64,000 nucleotides of DNA from Flavobacteriaceae bacterium (GTDB lineage: Bacteria > Bacteroidota > Bacteroidia > Flavobacteriales > Flavobacteriaceae), in assembly GCA_947456955.1 (NCBI GenBank), contig CANGTQ010000002.1, positions 1-64,000 of the forward strand. The letters run 5' to 3'. This document shows, piece after piece, positions 10,486-19,949 of this stretch. The notes beneath the pieces were generated by a model, which was not told the DNA's origin, did not search any database, and saw nothing but the letters and a program-made list of their open reading frames with translations. Both the position numbers and the translations under genes were made by a program. The first letter of the stretch is position 1. Each line of letters opens with the position of its first letter.

Positions 10486-10860
10486 TTATGACTTTTGACT
10501 GTCATTTAAATATTTTATAAATCCACTTATTAATTTTGAAATATCAGAAACATTTTTAAATAATTCTTCAAATTCCACTTTTTCAATATAATTCAAATCT
10601 GATGCTAAATACAATTGCGATCGAACTTCTCCGGCGGATGCTTTAGCTATATACAAAAAATGTATAAATTCTTTATCTGTATTCCTTTCAAAACCTTCTG
10701 CAATATTTGAAGAAATTGAAATAGAGGCTCTTCTTATTTGTCTGACCAAATCAAAATCTCTTTTAAAGTTTTGATTATCTGTTATTTCATAAACCCTTTT
10801 ATTAAACTGTCTGGCTTTCTGCCAAGAATTAATTTCCTCAAAAGAATTAAATTTCCCCAT
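10486..10860 (-). CDS. Four-helix-bundle protein (23S rRNA intervening-sequence protein / bAvd-like family)
   Basis: 124 aa: F.EINSWQKARQFNKRVYEITD...RQIRRASISISSNIAEGFER...FIHFLYIAKASAGEVRSQLYLA. Confidence 0.9.
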   Translation of the reverse strand: MGKFNSFEEINSWQKARQFNKRVYEITDNQNFKRDFDLVRQIRRASISISSNIAEGFERNTDKEFIHFLYIAKASAGEVRSQLYLASDLNYIEKVEFEELFKNVSDISKLISGFIKYLNDSQKS

Positions 10861-10875
10861 TTTACTTTATGACTT

Positions 10876-12231
10876 TTAGACTTTTGACATTAAGACTTGT
10901 GAAAAAGGTTCAGCTACAAAGTGATCTCTATTTTTTACTTTTTCAGGGAAACGAATATGGTATTCAAACTCGTCTCTGAAGTGACGAATTGCAGCAGCAA
11001 CTGGCCATGAAGCCGCGTCACCTAAAGGACAAATCGTATTTCCTTCAATTTTTGCCTGAATGCTCCATAACAATTCGATATCTTCTTCACGACCGTGACC
11101 GTTTTCAATTCTATGCAATACTTTTTCTAACCAACCTGTTCCTTCACGGCATGGCGTACATTGACCGCAAGATTCGTGATGATAGAAACGAGAGAAATTC
11201 CATGTATTACGAACGATACAAGCTCGGTCATCATAAACGATAAATCCACCTGAACCTAACATCGAACCTGTAGCAAAACCTCCATCTGAAAGACTTTCGT
11301 ATGTCATCAAACGGTCTTCACCTGCGGCCGTTTTGTATATTAAATGAGCTGGTAAAACCGGAACTGAACTTCCACCAGGAACCAATGCTTTTAATGGTCT
11401 GTCAGTTTGCATTCCACCACAATATTCATCAGAATTCATGAATTCATATACGGATAATCCTAAATCAATTTCGAAAACGCCTTGATTTTTGATATTTCCA
11501 GAAGCCGAAATTAATTTGGTTCCTGTTGAACGACCAATTCCGATTGCAGCATAATCAGCACCTGAATTGTTTACAATCCATGGCACAGCTGCAATTGTTT
11601 CAACATTGTTTACCACAGTTGGATTAGCCCAAAGTCCTGAAACCGCTGGGAATGGTGGTTTAATTCTAGGATTTCCACGTTTTCCTTCCAAGCTTTCAAT
11701 CAAAGCAGTTTCTTCTCCACAGATGTAGGCTCCAGCTCCAATTTGAACGTATAATTCTAAATCGTAACCTGAACCTAATATATTTTTACCCAACCAACCG
11801 GCAGCTTTTGCTTCGGCGATGGCTCTTTCTAAAATTTTGTAAACCCACATATATTCTCCACGAATGTAGATGTAAGATAGGTTGGCGCCTAAGGCATAAC
11901 TAGAGGTTATCATTCCTTCAATCAAAAGATGTGGAATGTATTCCATCAAGAAACGGTCTTTGAAAGTTCCCGGTTCTGATTCGTCAGCATTGCAAACCAA
12001 ATGTCTTGGTTTACCTGATTTCTTGTCGATAAAACTCCATTTCATTCCTGCAGGAAATCCGGCACCACCACGACCACGAAGTCCTGAAGTTTTTACTTCT
12101 TCGACTACTTCGTCCGGAGTCATTTTTTTCAAGGCTTTCTCTACAGAAGCATAACCGCCTTCTTTGCGGTATACTTCATAGGTTCTAATTCCCGGAACGT
12201 TTATTTTGTCTAATAATATTTTTCTTCCCAT
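10876..12231 (-). CDS. nuoF: NADH-quinone oxidoreductase subunit F
   Basis: GRGGAGFPAGMKWSF, NADESEPGTFKDR, HESCGQCTPCREG; start MGRKILL at 12231 lies just after nuoE. Confidence 0.95.
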   Translation of the reverse strand: MGRKILLDKINVPGIRTYEVYRKEGGYASVEKALKKMTPDEVVEEVKTSGLRGRGGAGFPAGMKWSFIDKKSGKPRHLVCNADESEPGTFKDRFLMEYIPHLLIEGMITSSYALGANLSYIYIRGEYMWVYKILERAIAEAKAAGWLGKNILGSGYDLELYVQIGAGAYICGEETALIESLEGKRGNPRIKPPFPAVSGLWANPTVVNNVETIAAVPWIVNNSGADYAAIGIGRSTGTKLISASGNIKNQGVFEIDLGLSVYEFMNSDEYCGGMQTDRPLKALVPGGSSVPVLPAHLIYKTAAGEDRLMTYESLSDGGFATGSMLGSGGFIVYDDRACIVRNTWNFSRFYHHESCGQCTPCREGTGWLEKVLHRIENGHGREEDIELLWSIQAKIEGNTICPLGDAASWPVAAAIRHFRDEFEYHIRFPEKVKNRDHFVAEPFSQVLMSKV

Positions 12232-12235
12232 GATA

Positions 12236-12766
12236 TTACTTATCGTGTAAAGTGATTTTTCCGTCTTTGCAATCAGCAATCAACTGATCGATTTTTGCTT
12301 CTGTCAAATGTTCCTGGTAGAAATCACCCAACTGCATCATTGGCGCATAACCACAAGCTCCAAGACATTCAACGCCACGAACTTCGAAAAGTCCGTCAGC
12401 GGTTGGTTCGCCAACTTTTACGCCTAATTTGTTACACGTATAATCCATCAAATTTTCTATGCCATTTAAACAACAGGCAGAAGTTTGGCAGAATTCGAAC
12501 ATGTATTTCCCTATAGGTCTTTGATTGTACATGGTATAAAATGTCACTACTTCATAGACTTCAATCGGCTGTATTTCTAAAATTTCGGCTACCTTGTTTT
12601 GTAAATCAATGCTTAACCAATTATCATGAGCATCCTGAACTTCATGTAAAACAGGCAATAGCGCCGATTTTCTTTTGTCTGCAGGATAATGACTGATTAG
12701 CTCATTGATGCGAGTCATCAAAGCATCGGTTATATTTATTTCTTGTTTGATGTGTGATCTTTCCAT
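12236..12766 (-). CDS. nuoE: NADH-quinone oxidoreductase subunit E
   Basis: Thioredoxin-like 2Fe-2S protein: CQTSACCLNG...VECLGACGYAPMMQ. Confidence 0.93.
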   Translation of the reverse strand: MERSHIKQEINITDALMTRINELISHYPADKRKSALLPVLHEVQDAHDNWLSIDLQNKVAEILEIQPIEVYEVVTFYTMYNQRPIGKYMFEFCQTSACCLNGIENLMDYTCNKLGVKVGEPTADGLFEVRGVECLGACGYAPMMQLGDFYQEHLTEAKIDQLIADCKDGKITLHDK

Positions 12767-12779
12767 TTTTTAATTTGAG

Positions 12780-12843
12780 ATTTAGGATTTAGGATTTAGG
12801 ATTTTTCAATCTGCCTTCTAAAATCTGTATTCTGCAATCTTAT
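12780..12843. repeat. Heptad-periodic inverted repeat (GATTnnn)4 / (AATCnnn)5-like
   Basis: GATTTAG GATTTAG GATTTAG GATTTTT then AATCTGC CTTCTAA AATCTGT ATTCTGC AATCTTA. Confidence 0.75.
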
Positions 12844-12849
12844 TTCTTT

Positions 12850-14085
12850 TTAAGCGTCTAATTCGCCGGCAATTACATTTAAACTTGATAATATTACGAT
12901 AGCATCGGATAACATTCCGCCTTTAATCATTTCAGTATACGCTTGATAATAAATATAACAAGGTCTTCTGAATTTCAATCGGTAAGGTGTTCGGCTACCG
13001 TCAGTAATTAGATAAAATCCTAATTCTCCGTTTCCGCCTTCCACAGCATGATAAATTTCATCAACAGGAACTGGAACTTCTCCCATCACAATTTTAAAGT
13101 GATAGATTAAGCTTTCCATATTGGTGTAAACATCTTCTTTTGGAGGTAAATAATAATCAGGAACATCAGCGTGAATTGGGCCTTCCGGTAATTTAGCTAA
13201 AGCTTGTTTGATGATGCTTAAGCTTTCCCAAACTTCGGCATTACGTACACAAAAACGATCATATGTATCACCTGATTTTCCAACAGGGATGTCAAATTCA
13301 AAATCTTCATAAGATGAATAAGGAGCAGCTTTACGTACATCGTAATCGATTCCAGCGGCACGTAAATTTGGGCCTGTTAATCCGTATTGCATTGCGCTTT
13401 CGGCAGTAATTGGTCCAACATTAACCGTTCTGTCAATAAAGATTCTGTTTCTTTCAAAAAGATTTTCGAATTCTTTCCATGCAACCGGAAATTCTTCAAG
13501 GAAAGTGTTAAGCAATTCAAATGCTTTTGGCGACCATTCTCTTTCGAAACCGCCAATTCTACCCATATTTGTTGTTAAACGAGCGCCACAAATTTCTTCA
13601 TAGATTTCATAAACTTTTTCTCTGAATTGAAAAACATAAAGGAAACCAGTATAAGCTCCAGTATCAACCCCAAGGATTGAATTGCAAATCAAGTGATCGG
13701 TAATTCTGGCTAATTCCATCACAATAACTCTCAAATATTGGGCTCTTTTCGGGATTTCAATATTTAACAGTTTTTCTACGGTCATCCACCAAGCCATATT
13801 ATTGATAGGTGAGGAACAATAGTTCATACGGTCAGTCAATACATTGATTTGGTAAAACGGACGGTTTTCGGCTATTTTTTCGAAAGCTCTGTGAATATAA
13901 CCAACGGTTGGTTCAGCATCTAATATTCGCTCGCCATCCATTAATAAAATATTTTGGAAAATTCCGTGTGTAGCCGGGTGAGTTGGTCCTAAATTTAAGA
14001 TAGAAAATTCACTTCCGTCTTCATTTCGGCTTTGCTCTATGATTTTAGCATAGCGATGCTCTGGTGGTAATAGTAAATCTGACAT
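12850..14085 (-). CDS. nuoD: NADH-quinone oxidoreductase subunit D
   Basis: 49-kDa subunit: LGPTHPATHGIFQNILLMDGE, GYIHRAFEK. Confidence 0.95.
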   Translation of the reverse strand: MSDLLLPPEHRYAKIIEQSRNEDGSEFSILNLGPTHPATHGIFQNILLMDGERILDAEPTVGYIHRAFEKIAENRPFYQINVLTDRMNYCSSPINNMAWWMTVEKLLNIEIPKRAQYLRVIVMELARITDHLICNSILGVDTGAYTGFLYVFQFREKVYEIYEEICGARLTTNMGRIGGFEREWSPKAFELLNTFLEEFPVAWKEFENLFERNRIFIDRTVNVGPITAESAMQYGLTGPNLRAAGIDYDVRKAAPYSSYEDFEFDIPVGKSGDTYDRFCVRNAEVWESLSIIKQALAKLPEGPIHADVPDYYLPPKEDVYTNMESLIYHFKIVMGEVPVPVDEIYHAVEGGNGELGFYLITDGSRTPYRLKFRRPCYIYYQAYTEMIKGGMLSDAIVILSSLNVIAGELDA

Positions 14086-14625
14086 TTATAATGTTGAATT
14101 ATCCATTTGACTTTTTACTGGTGTTCTTCCGAAGAAACGGTCGTCTTTATCTGTTCTTCCGCTGTCTTCCATTGGAAATTCTTTACGCATTGGATGTGAA
14201 ACCATCTCATCCATGTTTAAGATTCGTTTCAGTTGCGGATGTCCTTTGAAATTGATTCCGAAGAAATCCCAGGCTTCTCTCTCCATCCAATTGGCGCATA
14301 GAAATAAATCGGTTACCGTTTGTACTTCTGCAGGGTCGGGCAAAAATGTTTTTACTCGAATTCTAACATTTTCAATCCAATTGTGTAATTGATATACCAC
14401 GGCAAACTGATGATTTTCATCATTGTCGGGAAAATGAATTCCGGTCAAATCGGTAAGAAAATGGAAGTTTAAGCTTTCGTCTTCTTTCAATGTTTGAATT
14501 ACTTCATGGATATTATCTGGAGTAGCTTCGAAGGAAAAAATATCCCTTTTCATTTCAAAATTCAGCACATTATTGCCAAATTTTTTTGATAGATTTTCTT
14601 GTATGTTTGCAGTTTCTAAAGCCAT
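14086..14625 (-). CDS. nuoC: NADH-quinone oxidoreductase subunit C
   Basis: 30-kDa subunit: WMEREAWDFFGINFKGHPQLKRILN. Confidence 0.93.
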   Translation of the reverse strand: MALETANIQENLSKKFGNNVLNFEMKRDIFSFEATPDNIHEVIQTLKEDESLNFHFLTDLTGIHFPDNDENHQFAVVYQLHNWIENVRIRVKTFLPDPAEVQTVTDLFLCANWMEREAWDFFGINFKGHPQLKRILNMDEMVSHPMRKEFPMEDSGRTDKDDRFFGRTPVKSQMDNSTL

Positions 14626-14626
14626 A

Positions 14627-15169
14627 TTATAGGTTATAAGAAGCTAATAATTCTTTGTATTCGGGTGAATTTCTTCTGCGAACCGATTCATTTCTCACCA
14701 ATTCCTGTAATTGCATTACACCATCCACAATTTGTTCCGGTCTTGGTGGGCAACCCGGAACGTAAACGTCTACCGGAATTACTTTATCAATTCCCTGTAA
14801 AACAGAGTAAGTATCGAACACACCGCCTGAACTAGCACAAGCACCAACGGCAATAACCCAACGAGGTTCTGACATTTGTTCGTAAACCTGACGTAAAATT
14901 GGCGCCATTTTTTTAGAAATCGTCCCCATCACCATTAGCATATCCGCTTGACGGGGAGAAAAACTAACTCTTTCAGAACCAAAACGTGCTAAGTCATAGT
15001 GCGAAGCCATTGTTGCCATAAATTCGATTCCGCAACAAGAAGTAGCGAAAGGCAATGGCCAAAGCGAATTGGCGCGAGCCATTCCAACAACATCGTTCAA
15101 TTTTGTAGCGAAAAAGCCTTCGCCTACAACTCCTTCTGGCGGAGCAACCAATTTTGTTCTTGTACTCAT
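14627..15169 (-). CDS. nuoB: NADH-quinone oxidoreductase subunit B
   Basis: FATSCCGIEFMA...VPVDVYVPGCPPRPEQIV. Confidence 0.95.
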   Translation of the reverse strand: MSTRTKLVAPPEGVVGEGFFATKLNDVVGMARANSLWPLPFATSCCGIEFMATMASHYDLARFGSERVSFSPRQADMLMVMGTISKKMAPILRQVYEQMSEPRWVIAVGACASSGGVFDTYSVLQGIDKVIPVDVYVPGCPPRPEQIVDGVMQLQELVRNESVRRRNSPEYKELLASYNL

Positions 15170-15228
15170 GTGTAATTTTTAGATTTTACTCCGCTACGCT
15201 CCATACAGTTCGGCTGCGCCTCGGGTTG

Positions 15229-15316
15229 GATTTGGGATTTAGGATTTACCTTAAAACCAAAATCTATCCTTAAATTTTGAAAATCCTTAATCCTGATTTT
15301 CAAAATCCTAAATTAA
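15229..15316. repeat. Heptad-periodic inverted repeat (GATTnnn)3 / (AATCnnn)n
   Basis: GATTTGG GATTTAG GATTTAC ... AATCCTT AATCCTG ATTTTCA AAATCCT. Confidence 0.7.
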
Positions 15317-15318
15317 TA

Positions 15319-15684
15319 TTATTCCCATTCCAGGGCTTTCTTTTTGATGATATAGAAGAAACCAACTAAAAGTAGCATCATGAAAATCACCATTTTAATC
15401 ATTCCTTCAACTCCCAATGCTTTAAAATTGATTGCCCAAGGATATAAGAAAATCACTTCGACATCAAACAAAACAAATAAAATCGCCACAAGAAAGTATT
15501 TTACAGAGAAAGGAATCCTTGCATTACCAACAGATTCTATTCCGCATTCAAAATTTTTGTCTTTATTTTTGGAGTGTCTTTTTGGGCCCAAAAAACTGGA
15601 TCCAATTATCATTAACACAACAAACCCGATAGCTAAACCTGCTTGCATAAGTATCGGTAAATAATCTAATTGATTAGATTGCAT
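15319..15684 (-). CDS. nuoA: NADH-quinone oxidoreductase subunit A
   Basis: ND3 family: ECGIESVGNARIPFSVKYFLVAILFVLFDVEVIFLYPWA; likely start MQSNQLDYLP. Confidence 0.93.
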   Translation of the reverse strand: MQSNQLDYLPILMQAGLAIGFVVLMIIGSSFLGPKRHSKNKDKNFECGIESVGNARIPFSVKYFLVAILFVLFDVEVIFLYPWAINFKALGVEGMIKMVIFMMLLLVGFFYIIKKKALEWE

Positions 15685-15716
15685 AATGGGTATGATTAGA
15701 AGTAAATTATCAGGCA

Positions 15717-15746
15717 CAAATATACATCGCATTATTTAATTCGCAA
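15717..15746 (-). promoter_or_regulatory. Bacteroidota-type promoter for the nuo operon
   Basis: Minus strand TTG-N19-TATATTTG, matching the TTG/TAnnTTTG consensus, about 33 nt before the nuoA start. Confidence 0.7.
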
Positions 15747-15825
15747 AAATCAAAGGATAAACGTTTGTTATTTGCTTCTTAAAAAAGACTATTTAAATTG
15801 ATTTTAAATAACAGGTTTAAATCAT

Positions 15826-15853
15826 AAAAAAACGTCCCGATTATTCGGGACGT
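15826..15853 (-). terminator. Rho-independent terminator of the cold-shock gene
   Basis: ACGTCCCGA-ttat-TCGGGACGT next to an A7 run (U7 on minus). Confidence 0.85.
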
Positions 15854-15886
15854 CATTTAAACTAGGTAATCAAAAAATAATATATA

Positions 15887-16087
15887 TTAGTCTTCGATAG
15901 CTACTACTTGAGCTGCTACTTTACCTTTTCTACCTTCTTCTTCTTCGTAAGATACTTTGTCTCCTTCTGCTAAATTTTCAGATTTAACTCCAGTAGCATG
16001 TACGAAAATGTCTTTTCCAGTTTCATCATCTGTGATAAAACCATAACCTTTAGACTCGTTGAAAAATTTTACTGTTCCTGTGCGCAT
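15887..16087 (-). CDS. Cold-shock domain protein, CspA family
   Basis: MRTGTVKFFNESKGYGFITDDETGKDIFVHATGV. Confidence 0.95.
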   Translation of the reverse strand: MRTGTVKFFNESKGYGFITDDETGKDIFVHATGVKSENLAEGDKVSYEEEEGRKGKVAAQVVAIED

Positions 16088-16116
16088 TTTGTATTGTAAA
16101 AAAAATTAATAATGGT

Positions 16117-16145
16117 CAAAGATAATTTTAATTGTGACAAAACAA
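16117..16145 (-). promoter_or_regulatory. Candidate csp promoter
   Basis: Minus strand TTG-N18-TATCTTTG upstream of the csp start. Confidence 0.55.
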
Positions 16146-16331
16146 GCATTTTATTAAAAAAAATCATTTTTTATTTTAAAGTTAAAATAGTGATTAAGAA
16201 TTACTTCCTATGATTTAAATAATATCTTGAAAATAGTCCTAATTTGTATAAATATAGGTTTTTGCTTTTACAGTTTTAGTGAACAAAATTAAAAGTGATG
16301 AAGCAAATTTTTATCCATAAAAAAGTAAACT

Positions 16332-18029
16332 TTAAAGTTTAACTACTTTTTTTACTGATTTTTTGCCATCAACTTCTATTTCAATGAAAAAAGTCCCTGC
16401 TACTGCGGGTAAATCCAACGAAACATAGTCTGTGTTACTAAATTTAATGTTATGAATTAATTGACCAAGAGTATTATAAACAGCAACTTGAACTAAGGTA
16501 TAGGTCGTGTCGAATTTAAGATTGATTGTTCCCATTGTAGGATTTGGAAATAAATTAACTGTTGAGTCATTATTTTCAAACAATGGCGTATTCAAGGTGT
16601 TGGGCAATGTTAATTTTGCGGTAAAAATATTGGTTCCACTTTGACCTGAATATTGAACGTTGTTAAAAGTAGAACTACCGCTTGTAAAATATAAGCAATT
16701 TTGACTTACTGCAATATTTGTAGATTTATCTGGATAAACGCTAAAAAGAAAGTTATCTGCGAGTGCTTCATATTGGTTTACCCATAAATTGTTTCCGTTG
16801 CTGTCGAAGCTCGCCAACAATTGAGGTTTTAAAATATTTGGTTGAGTACTGACTAAATCGCGAAACACTTGGTTCTCAAAAGTTATCGTATCAGTAGTGC
16901 TAAAGGTTCCAAATCTGCAACTAAAAAACAAATTAGCGAGGTTGTCAATTGCTAGCTGTGGTAGTGCTTCATGTTGATTTGGTTCACGAATGTCGTAGTT
17001 TTTAAACCAAAGTATATTGCCGTCGCTATCCATTTTTTGAAAAAAAATGGAGTATAAATTTGGTGGCGCGACGTAGGTAGCACCATTTATTACAGCAGAT
17101 CCAAAATAATTCCCTGCTACATAAATGTTGTTGCTTGTATCTGCAACAATTGACGTTCCCTGCGTTCTTCCTGTATAAAATTTAGTCCATAAAATGACGC
17201 CTGAACTGTTTAACTTCATGATATATGAATTATTATCAGAATTTGGAATTAGGACGTTTTGGCTTCCAAAACGGCCATGACCTGCGAAACATCCAGTTAA
17301 ATAGGTGTTGCCAAGCGTATCAGTTATAATGTTCGATGTTGTCACATTTACGGTTACAGGCGTTCCATTTAAAGACGTGCCAGATCCAAATTGGGTTGTC
17401 CAAACTATGTTTCCATCAGTTATATTAATTTTTGTTACAAAACCTCTGCCATTAGCAGCACTTAGACTTACACTGCCAAATGTTCTTGTTTCAGTAAAAG
17501 CACCGGTAAGAAATAAATTATCAGCGCTGTCAATAGCTAGTTTTGGTCGTTGCGAGTTGGAGGCAGGAACTGTTTTTCTCCACATGATAGTTCCGTTTGG
17601 GTCTAGTTTTAAAACAAAATAATTTCCGGTAGTAACACCAGAGCTTAACGAGCCTTGTTCAAATAAAACTGTTCCCACAAACGTTCCAGCGACATAAATG
17701 TTGCCTAAACTATCTGTGATAACCGAGTGACCGTTATCTGAATTTATACTGCCGTATTGTTTTGTCCACAGAATAGCGCCAGTGGAAGATAATTTTTGTA
17801 CATAAATATCATTTGAGCCTTGGCTAAATAGCGCAAAATTACTACCATAACAAATATCCTGAAAACTACCTGTTGTAATTACATTTCCATTTGGGTCTAA
17901 ACAAATAGAATTTCCCACTTCCTCTCTTTGACCTCCCATTACGCTCGACCATTCAACAACTTGAGAAAATAGTACACTTGGTGAAAATAGTAGAATGAAA
18001 AACAAATAGTTGTGGGTAATTTTTTTCAT
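16332..18029 (-). CDS. T9SS sorting-domain protein with SBBP/beta-propeller-like repeats
   Basis: Signal peptide, repeated NGNILWTK/GNIYVAGTF motifs, C-terminal NLFPNPTMGTINLKF...KSVKKVVKL. Confidence 0.85.
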   Translation of the reverse strand: MKKITHNYLFFILLFSPSVLFSQVVEWSSVMGGQREEVGNSICLDPNGNVITTGSFQDICYGSNFALFSQGSNDIYVQKLSSTGAILWTKQYGSINSDNGHSVITDSLGNIYVAGTFVGTVLFEQGSLSSGVTTGNYFVLKLDPNGTIMWRKTVPASNSQRPKLAIDSADNLFLTGAFTETRTFGSVSLSAANGRGFVTKINITDGNIVWTTQFGSGTSLNGTPVTVNVTTSNIITDTLGNTYLTGCFAGHGRFGSQNVLIPNSDNNSYIMKLNSSGVILWTKFYTGRTQGTSIVADTSNNIYVAGNYFGSAVINGATYVAPPNLYSIFFQKMDSDGNILWFKNYDIREPNQHEALPQLAIDNLANLFFSCRFGTFSTTDTITFENQVFRDLVSTQPNILKPQLLASFDSNGNNLWVNQYEALADNFLFSVYPDKSTNIAVSQNCLYFTSGSSTFNNVQYSGQSGTNIFTAKLTLPNTLNTPLFENNDSTVNLFPNPTMGTINLKFDTTYTLVQVAVYNTLGQLIHNIKFSNTDYVSLDLPAVAGTFFIEIEVDGKKSVKKVVKL

Positions 18030-19781
18030 TTATTCTAAATTTAATTTAATATGTAATTCGTTCAATTGAGACTCATCAATCACCGATGGAGCATCAATCA
18101 TAACGTCTCTTCCAGAATTGTTTTTTGGGAAAGCAATAAAATCTCTGATGGTTTCCTGTCCGCCTAAAATTGCTACTAATCTGTCTAATCCAAATGCTAA
18201 TCCTCCGTGTGGTGGCGCACCAAATTGGAAGGCATTCATCAGGAACCCAAATTGGTCTTCCGCTTGTTCAGGAGAAAATCCTAAAAGCGAAAACATTCTG
18301 CTTTGCAAGTCTTTATCATGAATTCTGATGGATCCGCCACCAATTTCATTTCCGTTTAACACCATATCATAGGCATTGGCCCGGACTTTTCCAGGGTCGG
18401 TTTCAATTAATTTCATGTCTTCCGGTTTAGGAGACGTAAACGGATGATGCATCGCGTGATAACGACCGCTTTCTTCATCCCATTCTAATAATGGAAAGTC
18501 TACAACCCATAGCGGAGCAAATACTTCCGGATTTCTTAAACCCAAACGGGTTGCTATTTCCATTCGAAGTGCAGAAAGTTGCGAACGGGTTTTATCCGCC
18601 GGACCGGAAAGCACAAAAATCATATCGCCAGCTTTGGCATTAGTAGCTTCAGCCCATTTTTTTAAATCGTCTTGGTCGTAGAATTTATCTACTGAAGATT
18701 TGTAGGTTCCGTCTTCTTCACATTTCACATAAACCATTCCGGAGGCACCAATTTGTGGGCGTTTTACCCAGTCAATTAAAGCATCGATTTCTTTTCTGGT
18801 ATACGAAGCACAACCTGGCGCAGCAATTCCAACTACTAATTCAGCCGAGTTGAAAACGCCAAACTCTTTATGTTGGGCAACCGAATTCAATTCGCCAAAC
18901 TTCATTTCAAAACGAATATCCGGTTTGTCATTTCCATACGTTTTCATGGCATAATCATAGGTCATTCTTGGAAATTCAGCAACATCAATTCCTTTAAGTT
19001 CTTTTAGTAAATGACGAGTCAATCCTTCGAAAACATTTAGAATATCTTCTTGTTCTACGAATGCCATTTCGCAATCGATTTGTGTAAATTCCGGTTGTCT
19101 GTCGGCACGTAAATCTTCGTCACGGAAACATTTTACGATTTGAAAATATTTGTCCATTCCACCAACCATCAACAATTGTTTAAAGGTTTGAGGTGATTGT
19201 GGTAACGCATAAAATTGACCTTGATTCATTCGACTTGGCACTACAAAATCACGAGCACCTTCCGGCGTAGATTTAATTAAATACGGAGTTTCCACTTCAC
19301 AAAAATCTAAATCGGATAAATATTTACGAACTTCCATTGCCACTTTGTGACGGAAAAGCAACGAATTTTTAACTGGATTTCTACGAATATCCAGGTAACG
19401 ATATTTCATTCGGATGTCTTCGCCACCGTCGGTTTCGTCTTCAATGGTGAAAGGAGGAGTTAATGCAGTATTTAGAATATTTAATTCAGAAACCAGAATT
19501 TCAACATCGCCAGTAGTCATGTTGGCATTTTTGGATTCACGCTCTATAACAGTTCCTTTTACTTGAATTACAAATTCTCTTCCAAGTGATTTTGCTTTTT
19601 CAAAAACGGATTTATCTGTACGTTGTTCGTCAAAAATTAACTGAGTAATTCCGTAACGGTCACGCAAATCAACCCAAATCATAAACCCTTTGTCACGCGA
19701 TTTTTGAACCCAACCCGCAAGCGTTACTTTTTTATTAATATGAGTAGCGTTTAATTCGCCATTATTATGACTTCTGTACAT
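18030..19781 (-). CDS. aspS: Aspartate-tRNA ligase
   Basis: Class II aa[28 protein letters not shown]..., [15 protein letters not shown]. Confidence 0.95.
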   Translation of the reverse strand: MYRSHNNGELNATHINKKVTLAGWVQKSRDKGFMIWVDLRDRYGITQLIFDEQRTDKSVFEKAKSLGREFVIQVKGTVIERESKNANMTTGDVEILVSELNILNTALTPPFTIEDETDGGEDIRMKYRYLDIRRNPVKNSLLFRHKVAMEVRKYLSDLDFCEVETPYLIKSTPEGARDFVVPSRMNQGQFYALPQSPQTFKQLLMVGGMDKYFQIVKCFRDEDLRADRQPEFTQIDCEMAFVEQEDILNVFEGLTRHLLKELKGIDVAEFPRMTYDYAMKTYGNDKPDIRFEMKFGELNSVAQHKEFGVFNSAELVVGIAAPGCASYTRKEIDALIDWVKRPQIGASGMVYVKCEEDGTYKSSVDKFYDQDDLKKWAEATNAKAGDMIFVLSGPADKTRSQLSALRMEIATRLGLRNPEVFAPLWVVDFPLLEWDEESGRYHAMHHPFTSPKPEDMKLIETDPGKVRANAYDMVLNGNEIGGGSIRIHDKDLQSRMFSLLGFSPEQAEDQFGFLMNAFQFGAPPHGGLAFGLDRLVAILGGQETIRDFIAFPKNNSGRDVMIDAPSVIDESQLNELHIKLNLE

Positions 19782-19809
19782 AGAATAGTTTTTTTATGAA
19801 TAACAGTTT

Positions 19810-19827
19810 GACCTTCGGTCTCGGGTG
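19810..19827 (-). repeat. 18-nt leader element CACCCGAGACCGAAGGTC, copy 1 (aspS leader)
   Basis: Exact match to 28345-28362; contains hairpin GACC-GAA-GGTC; directly follows TACTTTTG. Confidence 0.85.
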
Positions 19828-19949
19828 CAAAAGTAAAAAACTTAAACCAATTAAATGGTCGAAGTGACAAATCAAATTTAAGTCAATCTTTAATTTTTGA
19901 ATCGGCAAAACAAGTATATTTGATTTCTTAAAATTTAACACACCAACTT

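Noticed and set aside
10486-10860. 23S rRNA intervening sequence
   Set aside because: The four-helix-bundle gene is here inside the nuo operon; no rRNA sequence is present in the window.
10989-12154. Plus-strand ORFs opposite nuoF
   Set aside because: Lie antisense to a highly conserved coding region; no start context or motif.
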